From: an uncultured Prevotella sp.
GTDB lineage: Bacteria > Bacteroidota > Bacteroidia > Bacteroidales > Bacteroidaceae
Reading direction: 5' to 3'
NCBI GenBank assembly: GCA_900315765.1
Contig: ONAK01000055.1
Coordinates: 1-36,743, forward strand
Length of the DNA: 36,743 bases
Part shown: in pieces, positions 6,665 to 13,962 of the stretch
Layout of the letters: each line of letters begins with the position of its first letter
How positions within the stretch are numbered: the stretch's first letter is position 1
Program-made: the position numbers and the translations under genes
The notes under the pieces: generated by a model
Seen by the model: the letters and a program-made list of their open reading frames with translations, nothing else
The model's database searches: none
Told to the model about the DNA's origin: nothing

Positions 6665-7477
6665 TTACTCTTTATTATTCAGTCTCAGCAAACCTCCATC
6701 AGTTAGATCGATATTGGGTCCATAGTTTTGGTCTATGTTTGTTTCTTTATTCTGAACAATTTCAAGATGACAATTAACCTTTGGAGTCTCCGCTATCTTC
6801 ATCATCGCCTCTGTCAATTCCTTACGCTGCTCTATAGGTCCAAACAGGCGCTCGCGATATTTCTTTAATAAATCCGGAAAGTGGTCACGCCACGCTTTCT
6901 GCACACAGATAATAGGATTTGCATTGAGGTCTCTCAACATATCCCAAGCCGTACCAGCAGGATATAGCTCTAACTCAGCATCAACATCTTCAATTGGGAT
7001 AGACGCAAGCACCATCTCTTCGAGTTTTTCTTTAGTCTTATCCAACTCCTTACGAGTCCGACTTGTTTGGTCTTTCAGCTGCTGGATAAGTTCTTCTTTC
7101 TTATGGTTATCGTCCAAAATCTCATTATAGCTAGGTGGGCGATGCTCGCGAAGTAAACGCTGAAAATCCTCGGGGAATATGGTGTCGCACAAAGGATAAA
7201 GCAGCTCGGATGGTTCACATCTTTGCATCTCCTCGCACATAAGAGATATGGTTCTATCCGTCGCAATCTTTTCTTTCTTAGTCATTTTCAACTCGTCAAC
7301 ACAATCCAATAGTCCACAATAGAAAATGTGCATATGCGGTTTGAACGACTGACTTGAGTGCATAACAGTCTCTGCTACTTTATAAAAATTCGTCCACTTC
7401 ACGCCTATAATGTGCCTAATCATGACAGAATAGTAATGCTTTAAGAAAAGCCAATGTTGGTAAAGCAGATCCAGCAT
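6665..7477 (-). CDS. Downstream part of a gene split by an in-frame TAA; coiled-coil and NYGPN tail
   Basis: 270 residues from ATG 7477. There is a helical first half, a coiled coil around residues 125-155 (KKEELIQQLKDQTSRTRKEL, then DKTKEKLEEM), and a C-terminal NYGPNIDLTDGGLLRL tail. The frame is open upstream through nine sense codons (DWTKERKKE) back to the TAA that ends the 183-residue gene at 7505, so both open frames are in register and probably come from one 462-residue gene with a nonsense codon. Initiation at 7477 is possible because the purine-rich codons upstream resemble a Shine-Dalgarno sequence. The family is not recognised. Confidence 0.55.
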   Translation of the reverse strand: MLDLLYQHWLFLKHYYSVMIRHIIGVKWTNFYKVAETVMHSSQSFKPHMHIFYCGLLDCVDELKMTKKEKIATDRTISLMCEEMQRCEPSELLYPLCDTIFPEDFQRLLREHRPPSYNEILDDNHKKEELIQQLKDQTSRTRKELDKTKEKLEEMVLASIPIEDVDAELELYPAGTAWDMLRDLNANPIICVQKAWRDHFPDLLKKYRERLFGPIEQRKELTEAMMKIAETPKVNCHLEIVQNKETNIDQNYGPNIDLTDGGLLRLNNKE

Positions 7478-7504
7478 TTCCTTCTTCCTCTCCTTAGTCC
7501 AGTC

Positions 7505-8056
7505 TTATTGCATTATCATTGTGAAAGCATGCAGTACACACAGCACCTCGTCGGTCTTATAATCGTAACACGCCTCATGAGTAAAGAGCATCTTCTGAAG
7601 TTCATCAGACAATTTACTCCATTCTTGTTGGCAATCATACTCCAAAAGCAACTCCAGCACATGAAAGAATCGATAGATACGCTTAGCCTCTTTCTCATAG
7701 CGTTTCAAGTTATCGCCCCAACATTCTGCCGCATAAATCAAGTTCTTTTCTGATGCCCATTTGCCAAACTGATCATCATACTTAATGATGTATTCCATTT
7801 TGCGCCTTATAAACTCTAGCCGGTCACCAGCGCAACAGAGCTTTGTATCGCCGTTAAGATACAATTCATAGTAAGGCACCATCACATCATGCAGCATACT
7901 CTTATAATTTGGATCATACTTGGGACTGTAACCTTGCCAGTAATACTTTTCATACAAGTTTACTGTTGGTTCTCCACTCTCCCCCTTCATTAGTCGCTCC
8001 AATGGATTGGTCACGGCGTCTCGGATGTATTCTTTAGTTTTGTCTATATTGTACAT
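7505..8056 (-). CDS. Upstream part of the split gene, 183 aa
   Basis: A helical protein beginning MYNIDKTKEYIRDAVTNPLE, with several aromatic pairs (KYYWQGYSPKYDP). I prefer the ATG at 8056, preceded by an AAAAGG-type sequence, over a start 14 codons further up. It ends ...FTMIMQ at TAA 7505-7507, and the next nine codons plus the downstream 270-codon frame continue in the same register. One base change at that codon would restore a continuous protein. It follows the alpha-CTD-like gene by about 64 bp, probably in the same operon. No domain recognised. Confidence 0.55.
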   Translation of the reverse strand: MYNIDKTKEYIRDAVTNPLERLMKGESGEPTVNLYEKYYWQGYSPKYDPNYKSMLHDVMVPYYELYLNGDTKLCCAGDRLEFIRRKMEYIIKYDDQFGKWASEKNLIYAAECWGDNLKRYEKEAKRIYRFFHVLELLLEYDCQQEWSKLSDELQKMLFTHEACYDYKTDEVLCVLHAFTMIMQ

Positions 8057-8120
8057 TATCTTTTTACCTTTTGTTATCGGTTTATTTCTCTGAAACAATC
8101 TTCTTGGATTCCATTTCTGG

Positions 8121-8456
8121 TTATTTCCATTCTACATCATACTCCCTAAATATAAATTGCTGAACTTGTTCAATACATTTTTTGCCCAGATCTCTGTATC
8201 TTGCCACTTCGCTTGGTCTTCTTTTAAGAAGATCACCAAGTGTTTCAATTTCACCGTACCCATTATTTCTGCAAACAGTATGGAATCTTGTTGTTAGGGC
8301 TTTAGTTCCTAACTGTATTTCAGAAATTGAGATGTCGTCATATTGACTATAATATGCATCTCTACTGAATGTTTCAATCTCGCTGATAATCTCTTTGGCT
8401 TCGGAAACAATCTCATTTAGCCGGCTTAATTTTCTAAGTAATTCTTCTTTTTCCAT
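8121..8456 (-). CDS. Small protein with RNA polymerase alpha-CTD-like domain, 111 aa
   Basis: Residues 1-40 (MEKEELLRKLSRLNEIVSEA...) form a likely coiled coil. Residues about 45-108 resemble the C-terminal domain of the RNA polymerase alpha subunit: an LGTKALT helix, ETLGDLLKRRPSEV, then RYRDLGKKCIEQVQQFI, corresponding to the alpha-CTD pattern (IGDLVQRT, then NLGKKSLTEIK). That fold is a helix-hairpin-helix that binds UP-element DNA and activators. With no alpha N-terminal domain it cannot be a core subunit; it could be an accessory DNA-binding protein or an alpha mimic. The ATG at 8456 is chosen because the promoter box at 8486-8493 lies just upstream, ruling out the longer frame from 8528. 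It is the first gene of its operon. Confidence 0.65.
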   Translation of the reverse strand: MEKEELLRKLSRLNEIVSEAKEIISEIETFSRDAYYSQYDDISISEIQLGTKALTTRFHTVCRNNGYGEIETLGDLLKRRPSEVARYRDLGKKCIEQVQQFIFREYDVEWK

Positions 8457-8485
8457 TATTGATAATCCTATTTTGAAAACGGTTG

Positions 8486-8493
8486 CAAAGATA
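8486..8493 (-). promoter_or_regulatory. Probable promoter -7 box (TATCTTTG) of the alpha-CTD-like operon
   Basis: The minus strand reads TATCTTTGCAACCG, a full match to TAnnTTTG, 30 bp upstream of the ATG at 8456. The preceding terminator hairpin (8495-8542) overlaps the expected -33 region, where no TTTG is visible. Confidence 0.65.
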
Positions 8494-8494
8494 C

Positions 8495-8542
8495 TAAAAA
8501 TCCCCCACACTCCAGCACATTTATGCATGAAATATGGGGGAT
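8495..8542 (-). terminator. Terminator-like hairpin after the zinc-ribbon gene
   Basis: On the minus strand ATCCCCCA pairs with TGGGGGAT across a 27-base loop that has inner pairing potential, and the stem is followed by five T. It separates the zinc-ribbon gene (stop at 8569) from the alpha-CTD-like promoter. Confidence 0.6.
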
Positions 8543-8568
8543 GTGAACAAAAATATATATGATTAACA

Positions 8569-8742
8569 CTAGTCTATCATAATGACAGCACCAGTTTCTT
8601 TCATTTCGCCACCGCATTTAGGACATTTCTTTGGAACTTTAGTCGTTTCTATTTCTCCTGACATCACTACGGTACGACCTTTCCTTGTGCCAGTTACGGT
8701 ATAACCACAACCGCCGCATTTATACTCTTTTAATGTTCCCAT
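8569..8742 (-). CDS. Zinc-ribbon microprotein, 57 aa
   Basis: A short frame reading MGTLKEYKCGGCGYTVTGTR and ending KETGAVIMID. It has two CxxC knuckles, CGGC at residues 9-12 and CPKC about 30 residues later (KVPKKCPKCGGEM), the layout of a rubredoxin-like zinc ribbon. Such small ribbons occur as stand-alone nucleic-acid or protein adaptors; no role can be assigned here. It starts 3 bp after the stop of the broken DUF6794-like gene, so the two formed an operon, and it is followed by a hairpin with a T run. The clean CxxC pair makes a real gene likely despite its size. Confidence 0.75.
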   Translation of the reverse strand: MGTLKEYKCGGCGYTVTGTRKGRTVVMSGEIETTKVPKKCPKCGGEMKETGAVIMID

Positions 8743-8745
8743 AAT

Positions 8746-9028
8746 CTATAACCCTTTCCGCTTTAAATATCTCTGATAATACTCGATAATCTTTCCAGAC
8801 AAGCCATCCGGATCAAAGACTATATAATCCATCCTAAACGCTTTTGCCAAACGAGTGACATCCTCCTCTTTCTGCTCATAGATCCAATTGTTTCGAATCC
8901 ACATACCTAATGAGAAGTGAAAACTCTACGGCATCACCTTTTACTAACTCATTCTTCTCCTTCTCACTCAGTATCTCGTCCAACTGAGCAAAGGCTTCTT
9001 GCTTTGTTTTAGGTATTTTTGTTTCCAT
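8746..9028 (-). pseudogene. DUF6794-like protein gene with a +1 frameshift
   Basis: From ATG 9028 the frame reads METKIPKTKQEAFAQLDEIL and SEKEKNELVKGDAVEF, then goes out of register and stops after about 50 codons. Removing one base from the four-T run (AAAA at 8920-8923 on the plus strand) restores EFHFSLGMWIRNNWIYEQKE followed by a sensible C-terminus down to the TAG at 8746-8748 (FDPDGLSGKIIEYYQRYLKR, then KGL). The opening segment and the MWIRNNW motif are typical of DUF6794-like small proteins in Bacteroidales, of unknown function. It is either a real frameshift or a homopolymer error. The intact protein would have about 93 residues. Confidence 0.6.
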
Positions 9029-9071
9029 ATTACTTTATACATTGATTCTACTTTGCCGATAACGAAAAAGT

Positions 9072-9107
9072 ATCGGTGATAACGATCATTTATCAATGGA
9101 ACCGACC
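9072..9107 (-). repeat. Possible decayed ninth CRISPR repeat
   Basis: This 36-base segment matches the consensus repeat at 20 of 36 aligned positions without gaps, including ATC at one end, an ATTT core, ATGG and the final ACC. It lies 35 bases beyond the last recognisable repeat, at the leader-distal end where repeats are already degenerate; the true spacers are 28-30 bases. The spacing and identity are suggestive only. The segment also overlaps a small hairpin (CCGATA/TATCGG at 9055-9076). Confidence 0.25.
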
Positions 9108-9142
9108 TACATGATTTCCAAAAACGAGGACGACTTCCAGGA

Positions 9143-9635
9143 ATCTGCGATAGCAGAAATTTTACTATGGTTACACCGACGCCGCGACAAGGACATGGAC
9201 GACTGATCTGCAATAGCAGAAATTTCAACTCGGTTTTCACCTGAAATATTATGAGTCTTACAAATCCAAAATCTGCAACAGCAGAAATTACACTATGGTT
9301 TACACCTCTGTGATGGCTACCCCCGCTGACCCAACGATCTGCAATAGCAGAAATTTAACTAGGGTTTACACCTTCAGCAGGCTTCTGCTCACCTTGCTTT
9401 TATCTGCAATAGCAGAAATTTTACTATGGTTTACACCGGTGCCATATACGATATATGCACGTCTTAGATCTGCAATAGCAGAAATTTTACTATGGTTTAC
9501 ACCTCGCTCTATCTGCACCATGTCGAGGTAGTCATCTGCAATAGCAGAAATTTTACTATGGTTTACACCGCAGCCCGCACCGATAGCGGTAAGCGATACA
9601 TCTGCAATAGCAGAAATTTTACTATGGTTTACACC
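9143..9635 (-). CRISPR. Type V-A CRISPR array, 8 repeats and 7 spacers
   Basis: Repeats of 36 bp (the last one 35) begin at 9143, 9206, 9271, 9337, 9402, 9468, 9534 and 9600, with spacers of 28-30 bp. On the minus strand each repeat starts GGTGTAAACCATAG and ends AATTTCTGCTATTGCAGAT, the Cas12a crRNA handle with stem TCTGC/GCAGA. The array is read in the same direction as cas12a and begins 56 bp after its stop codon. The four leader-proximal repeats (9402-9635) are identical. Those at 9143, 9206, 9271 and 9337 carry changes, mostly in the 5' part removed during processing, so the old end is at 9143. A probable promoter lies at 9645-9675. Confidence 0.97.
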
Positions 9636-9644
9636 ATTTGTTTG

Positions 9645-9675
9645 CAAAAGTAATGATTCTCAATCATTTATGCAA
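9645..9675 (-). promoter_or_regulatory. Probable promoter of the CRISPR array
   Basis: The minus strand has TACTTTTG (9652-9645), a match to TAnnTTTG, with TTG (9675-9673) about 20 bases upstream as a -33 element. The first repeat begins 9 bases past the box, so the transcript would start at or just before it. Between the two boxes lies the perfect inverted repeat ATGATT-CTC-AATCAT (9653-9667), which could be an operator or a weak stop for cas12a transcription. Confidence 0.55.
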
Positions 9676-9691
9676 GTTTTTAGGTGACAAA

Positions 9692-12600
9692 TTACTCCAA
9701 ATATGGTTTCTCAACCATAAACTGGAACCATTTTTCGTTTTCTATTTTCTTCGTTTCAGGGTTTCGGAGCAGATAAAGTCCCTTCAAAGCGATGTGATAT
9801 GCGCCATTTGCATCTGCATCTACAGGTAGCCTTGATACCCAGTTGCCCTGCGCATCTCTGCCTTTGTTTGCCTCATCAGTGCTGCAGAAGTGATGCCCAT
9901 CTTTTGCTACAGGTGAAAGGATGAAATCTTCTTCCGTTAAAGCATTGCTGTTACGCATCTGTAGAGTCTTTTGGAATGCATAGAGCAGCGTGCCAAAGAA
10001 GCCTGCATTAGTAGCATTGGCCTCAACATCTGCAATGAGCGCCTTTAAATCAGAACCCTCAGACAACAGGATGCCTTTGTTCTTAAAGGCATAAATAATA
10101 TCGTTTGTTGGTTCGTAATCCACCATCTTTTTATATCCTTTTTCGTCTATTCGCATCACAATTCGTTTTCCGAAAGTACTTACGGTCCAAACGTTTTGAT
10201 AGTCTGTCTGGTAAGTCTTAAACTTACGATAGTCGAATGTAAATTCTATATATCCATTCTTCATCTCAATGCGCTCCATCTTCATCAAGAAGTCTTTTCG
10301 CTTTTCTGCATTGGTGATATCGTTGAAGTTGAAATGATTTACAAAGCCTGTCACAGGGTCTATCTTGGAGGTATAAGCTGCAGGAATATAGAACAAGAAA
10401 CCACTCTGTTTACCTAATCTCTGGAAACTAACAAACTTCTGTGCCATCTGGTAACCTCTAAGTATACCTCCTTCTTCGCCTACCTCACGATCCTTAAATG
10501 ACAGATAATTCAGCTTATCTATCAGCATTTTCTCGAACTTCTGATATACCTGACGCTCCACTTTAAAACGACCACGTTTGAAACCAAAGTTCAAATCCTC
10601 AAGAACCACGATGGCATTGTTTTCAATCATCATCTTAGTTATCTCATGGATAACGGCAGAAAGAAAGCCTTCTTTCAAATCCTTTATTTTACCAACACTA
10701 TCCCAACTTTTACGAGCCTCGTCGCGTTCTTTTTCTCGCTGTTCCAACTTGACCTGATAGTTGTAATTATTCACAATGTTAAAAGTCTTCTGCTTTATGA
10801 TTTCTCCACGCTGATTAATCAATGTGAGGTAAATCAGATGACGTTCACCACGGTCAATACCTATGATATTCACGTCAGGATTATACTTCAGATAGTTCAG
10901 CACTTGCTCATTAATATACTCATTACCATCAGCATTGGCATTTAACGTCAGAGGTACATGGAAGAAGTATTCTTGCCTGGTGTATCTGCGGTCTTTAATG
11001 ATTTCGTGGGTAACATCCTTCACTATCACCTGATCCATATACTGCTTTTCTGCAGTTGTTAGCTCACTCTCTTTCTTCTTACCATTATAGAACTGATACA
11101 AACTGCGATAGATATTTTCTGGTATGGGCATACCGCTCTTATCCCTACGATTCAGCATCTTCGAACCAATCTTATGCGACACAGGCTTCTTGATACTCTG
11201 AGGACGGCAGAACAATTCTGCCTGACCATTTAGTTTCAGAACCAGATTACTCAAATTCTCATCAGTAAAAAGATTCTCCCAATAGAGTGTATGCAGATTC
11301 TTTCGTCCATGAGCCCCTTCTGCATAATCCTTATTATACAGCTGGAACAGATACAACTGACCATTATCAACCCACTCGTTCACCTGAGACTCTGTTATAT
11401 CAGTAAAACGAATCTTGTAAGCCTGCTTCTTGATTTCACTAAAGAAGGCACCAATATCCTCATACGACTCCGTTGGAGAATACTGGAAGTTGAACTTGCT
11501 CCAATCAGGATCAATAGCAATTGCCGCCTTGTAGAAATCTATAAAGTCATGAAGGAACTTCTTGTCAAAATTTGGTCCTTTCTTGTATTTACCCAATTCC
11601 CTTCCTTCTAAGATATACTCTGATGGCTTGTAGAAATCAAGATTACCCTTAGCGAATAACTTATGGGGCAGATCCTTTGACGGATCAGACAGAAGTTTGT
11701 AAATCATTTTTTTATATGAAGAAGATGACGCATCGCCCTTGGCATCTTTTATCTTTGCTTTGTTCTTGGCATTTAAAACACCTAAATACGATTTACCATC
11801 CTTGAAAAGAAGAATCGCGTTATTCTTCATTTCCTTATTCTGGTCCCATCCACTTGCCAATGAAGGCGACTCAAAATTTAGTTTAAACTTCTTAACGTCA
11901 GATGGTTTTCGAGTGAGGTAATTCCTTACCTTATTATATAACAGGAAGAGTGTATCAAGTTCCTCATAGAGGGGTATGAATTCGTTATAGAAACTCTTGT
12001 CAACCTCGTACTCTTCTGGCATTACCAAGACTGCGCTCTTATGGTATAGCTCCATCATTGCATCTAACAGACACTTCACCACTTCAGTACCCATTGGGTT
12101 ATTAAGGAACTTCTGTTTTTCATCACTCCTACACCATTCGTTAAACTGCATCCAATAGCCATTAATAGCATTGAGCATTTGTGGTAATTCAGAGTAATAG
12201 CGTGAGAAACTGACAACCTCGTCAAAACACAAATCAGACAAGCAATAGGCTTTACGTGAAAGATATGCATCTACTTTCTTCTTATTCTTGGCTACAGAGA
12301 TGTCACCATACTGCATGATAGCCTTTTCTTTCAGTTTCTCTTCGATAATGCTCCACTTGCCATATACCTTCTGAGATATGTCTGTCAGTTTGCTGGCTGA
12401 TATACATATACCATCAGGATTATATGAGTCTATATTCCCCAGCACAGCCACCAATTCTGATAGCACATTGACCGTTTTTCCATCCCGCTCGAAGTGGGTA
12501 ATATGCTCATAGAATTGTTTGATAGAAGATACTAGCTCATCTTCTGATTCTATCTGTACAGGAATGTATGACAAAGTTTCACGATCAGACAAAATCTGTT

Positions 12601-13450
12601 TGAAAAGAGGTATCATCGTCATAGCCTTCTTGGAGGCTGCAAGATCTTTGTGCTGTTGACGATAGAGATTTGAGAACTCGTTGATTCCACGATATTTCTG
12701 TTTACCTTCTTCGCTCACACCACCAATTACACGGTTATAGAAATCTATTCCGTCCTGAGTCAATAGAGAATTATAGAAATCAAGTGAAAATATATCGTCG
12801 ATCATTACCCCTTCTAAAAAAGGCTGTAACTCTTCTGATGCCTGCTTGATAACTTCTGGGCATACAGACCTGATTCTGTCATAGACCTCCTGGTTAGAAA
12901 GGAACTTAGGAAAGTTATCATGTACTATTCTATAAGGAACTCCCGTACTGATGGATTCCTGACTATAGATATTAATTCTGTTCTCTTGAAACCCGCTGAA
13001 ATAGGTAGCAAAGCCACGGAAAGACATCAATGAGTCATCATCGCTGAATTCAGGAAGGACTGAGGTAATCAAATCGCTGGGGGTTGCAGCTGTTAACTCC
13101 TTGAAATGCTTGAAATCCTTGATTGCAGCAGCAATCTGTTTACGCATGATGGTCTGCTCTGCCTCAAGTCGTTTCTTGGACTCGTCACTCTTGGTCTTTT
13201 GAAAAATGACAATAGCTTCTTTCAAAGGAGCCCAATCAAAGTGAACGTTTTTTAAAGAGTCATGAATACAAATTTTATGGTACTCATCAATAAGCTTCTT
13301 GACCGTAGGATAATCTGCGGCTTTCTGTACATCACCTTCTAAAACCTTATTAATTTCTATCCATTCTTGTGTCTTACCAATAGGTCTCAACTCAAAGCGC
13401 AAGGTCTTTGAAACAGGATATATGCCGATAAATTGTTTTAAGTTGTTCAT
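9692..13450 (-). CDS. cas12a: CRISPR-associated endonuclease Cas12a (Cpf1)
   Basis: A 1252-residue type V-A effector that processes its own crRNA and cuts double-stranded DNA with one RuvC site. It starts MNNLKQFIGIYPVSKTLRFE, the usual WED-I opening, followed by REC lobes. The PAM-side segment YKKGPNFDKKFLHDFIDF is present. Pre-crRNA processing residues appear conserved: H759 (VSHKIGSKML) and K819/R822 (HEIIKDRRYT), with Arg768 where AsCas12a has Lys. Catalytic residues are D866 (GIDRGERHL), E951 (VVLEDLNFGF), R1166 (LQMRNSN) in the Nuc domain and D1213 (DADANGAYH). All key residues are present, so the enzyme should be active. ATG 13450 is chosen over the in-frame upstream start at 13525 because the promoter box lies at 13484-13491. 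No cas1, cas2 or cas4 is in the window. Confidence 0.98.
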   Translation of the reverse strand: MNNLKQFIGIYPVSKTLRFELRPIGKTQEWIEINKVLEGDVQKAADYPTVKKLIDEYHKICIHDSLKNVHFDWAPLKEAIVIFQKTKSDESKKRLEAEQTIMRKQIAAAIKDFKHFKELTAATPSDLITSVLPEFSDDDSLMSFRGFATYFSGFQENRINIYSQESISTGVPYRIVHDNFPKFLSNQEVYDRIRSVCPEVIKQASEELQPFLEGVMIDDIFSLDFYNSLLTQDGIDFYNRVIGGVSEEGKQKYRGINEFSNLYRQQHKDLAASKKAMTMIPLFKQILSDRETLSYIPVQIESEDELVSSIKQFYEHITHFERDGKTVNVLSELVAVLGNIDSYNPDGICISASKLTDISQKVYGKWSIIEEKLKEKAIMQYGDISVAKNKKKVDAYLSRKAYCLSDLCFDEVVSFSRYYSELPQMLNAINGYWMQFNEWCRSDEKQKFLNNPMGTEVVKCLLDAMMELYHKSAVLVMPEEYEVDKSFYNEFIPLYEELDTLFLLYNKVRNYLTRKPSDVKKFKLNFESPSLASGWDQNKEMKNNAILLFKDGKSYLGVLNAKNKAKIKDAKGDASSSSYKKMIYKLLSDPSKDLPHKLFAKGNLDFYKPSEYILEGRELGKYKKGPNFDKKFLHDFIDFYKAAIAIDPDWSKFNFQYSPTESYEDIGAFFSEIKKQAYKIRFTDITESQVNEWVDNGQLYLFQLYNKDYAEGAHGRKNLHTLYWENLFTDENLSNLVLKLNGQAELFCRPQSIKKPVSHKIGSKMLNRRDKSGMPIPENIYRSLYQFYNGKKKESELTTAEKQYMDQVIVKDVTHEIIKDRRYTRQEYFFHVPLTLNANADGNEYINEQVLNYLKYNPDVNIIGIDRGERHLIYLTLINQRGEIIKQKTFNIVNNYNYQVKLEQREKERDEARKSWDSVGKIKDLKEGFLSAVIHEITKMMIENNAIVVLEDLNFGFKRGRFKVERQVYQKFEKMLIDKLNYLSFKDREVGEEGGILRGYQMAQKFVSFQRLGKQSGFLFYIPAAYTSKIDPVTGFVNHFNFNDITNAEKRKDFLMKMERIEMKNGYIEFTFDYRKFKTYQTDYQNVWTVSTFGKRIVMRIDEKGYKKMVDYEPTNDIIYAFKNKGILLSEGSDLKALIADVEANATNAGFFGTLLYAFQKTLQMRNSNALTEEDFILSPVAKDGHHFCSTDEANKGRDAQGNWVSRLPVDADANGAYHIALKGLYLLRNPETKKIENEKWFQFMVEKPYLE

Positions 13451-13483
13451 TGTAATAGGTTTTAAATATTCATTATCTTGCCA

Positions 13484-13491
13484 CAAAGATA
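13484..13491 (-). promoter_or_regulatory. Probable promoter -7 box of cas12a (TATCTTTG)
   Basis: The minus strand reads TATCTTTGTGGC 34 bp upstream of the cas12a ATG. A TTTG at 13517-13514 lies 22 bases upstream, slightly more than the usual 19-21. No Shine-Dalgarno sequence is visible before the ATG, as is common in Bacteroidota. Confidence 0.6.
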
Positions 13492-13593
13492 CAAAATAAA
13501 ATAGATAATAATTCAAATTGAGCATTTTTTTGCATTATAATTAAATAACAGCAGGCTATTTATGCAGGTGTAGTATCTTATTCTTTACCAAGT

Positions 13594-13740
13594 GGTCATT
13601 TGGTCAAGGTCATTTGGTCATTTTCGAATCGGGAACGCGGTTATTTACTCACTATAATATAAATATAAATATTTATATTATAGTGGCGGATTTTGACAGT
13701 GTGTTTTCGATTTTGACAAATGACAAATGACCAGATGACC
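13594..13740. other. 147-bp dyad element with A/T palindrome (island A)
   Basis: Two arms of about 72 bases face each other. The left arm starts GGTCATTTGGTCAAGG and the right arm, read from 13740 on the minus strand, starts GGTCATCTGGTCATTTGTC; each holds four GGTCA/GTCA units. The centre (13650-13685) is a perfect 36-bp palindrome: CACTATAATATAAATAT, AA, then its complement. The midpoint of the arms and the centre of the palindrome agree within one base. It lies 223 bp upstream of the HU-like gene. The layout suggests a protein-bound origin, partition or recombination site. The rest of the 13492-13962 gap holds the HU promoter and nothing else I recognise. Confidence 0.7.
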
Positions 13741-13817
13741 ACGCCTCCGAAAATAATAATCCCAGAAAACGCATAATTTTCTTCCGCCAGCATTCGTGAA
13801 CCGCAATGCCAATGTTG

Positions 13818-13825
13818 TACTTTTG
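13818..13825 (+). promoter_or_regulatory. Probable promoter -7 box for the HU-like gene (TACTTTTG)
   Basis: TACTTTTGCAG matches TAnnTTTG and lies 138 bp upstream of the ATG at 13963, giving a long leader with GC-rich stretches (GGGCCCACGGGGGAGG near 13876). No clear -33 TTTG is seen. Confidence 0.45.
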
Positions 13826-13962
13826 CAGTGTCAAATTGAGAGAGATAATTTGCTCGCCCACGAGAAAAATTTTACGGGCCCACGGGGGAGGCGGATTTTT
13901 GATTGAAATGCGACAAGGAAAATTTAAAAATGTAACAATTTAAAAATTAAAAAATTAAGATT

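Noticed and set aside
9143-9635. Spacers targeting sequence inside this window
   Set aside because: I compared the seven spacers by eye with the window and saw no match; a proper search against phage and plasmid databases was not possible.
9366-9647. Minus-strand frame of 93 codons with repeated GVNHSKISAIAD segments
   Set aside because: It is the translated CRISPR array. Repeat plus spacer is 66 bases, a multiple of three, so the frame stays open by arithmetic.
13451-13525. 25-codon upstream extension of cas12a
   Set aside because: It would pass through the TATCTTTG promoter box at 13484-13491, and Cas12a proteins normally begin at the MNNLKQF-type start.
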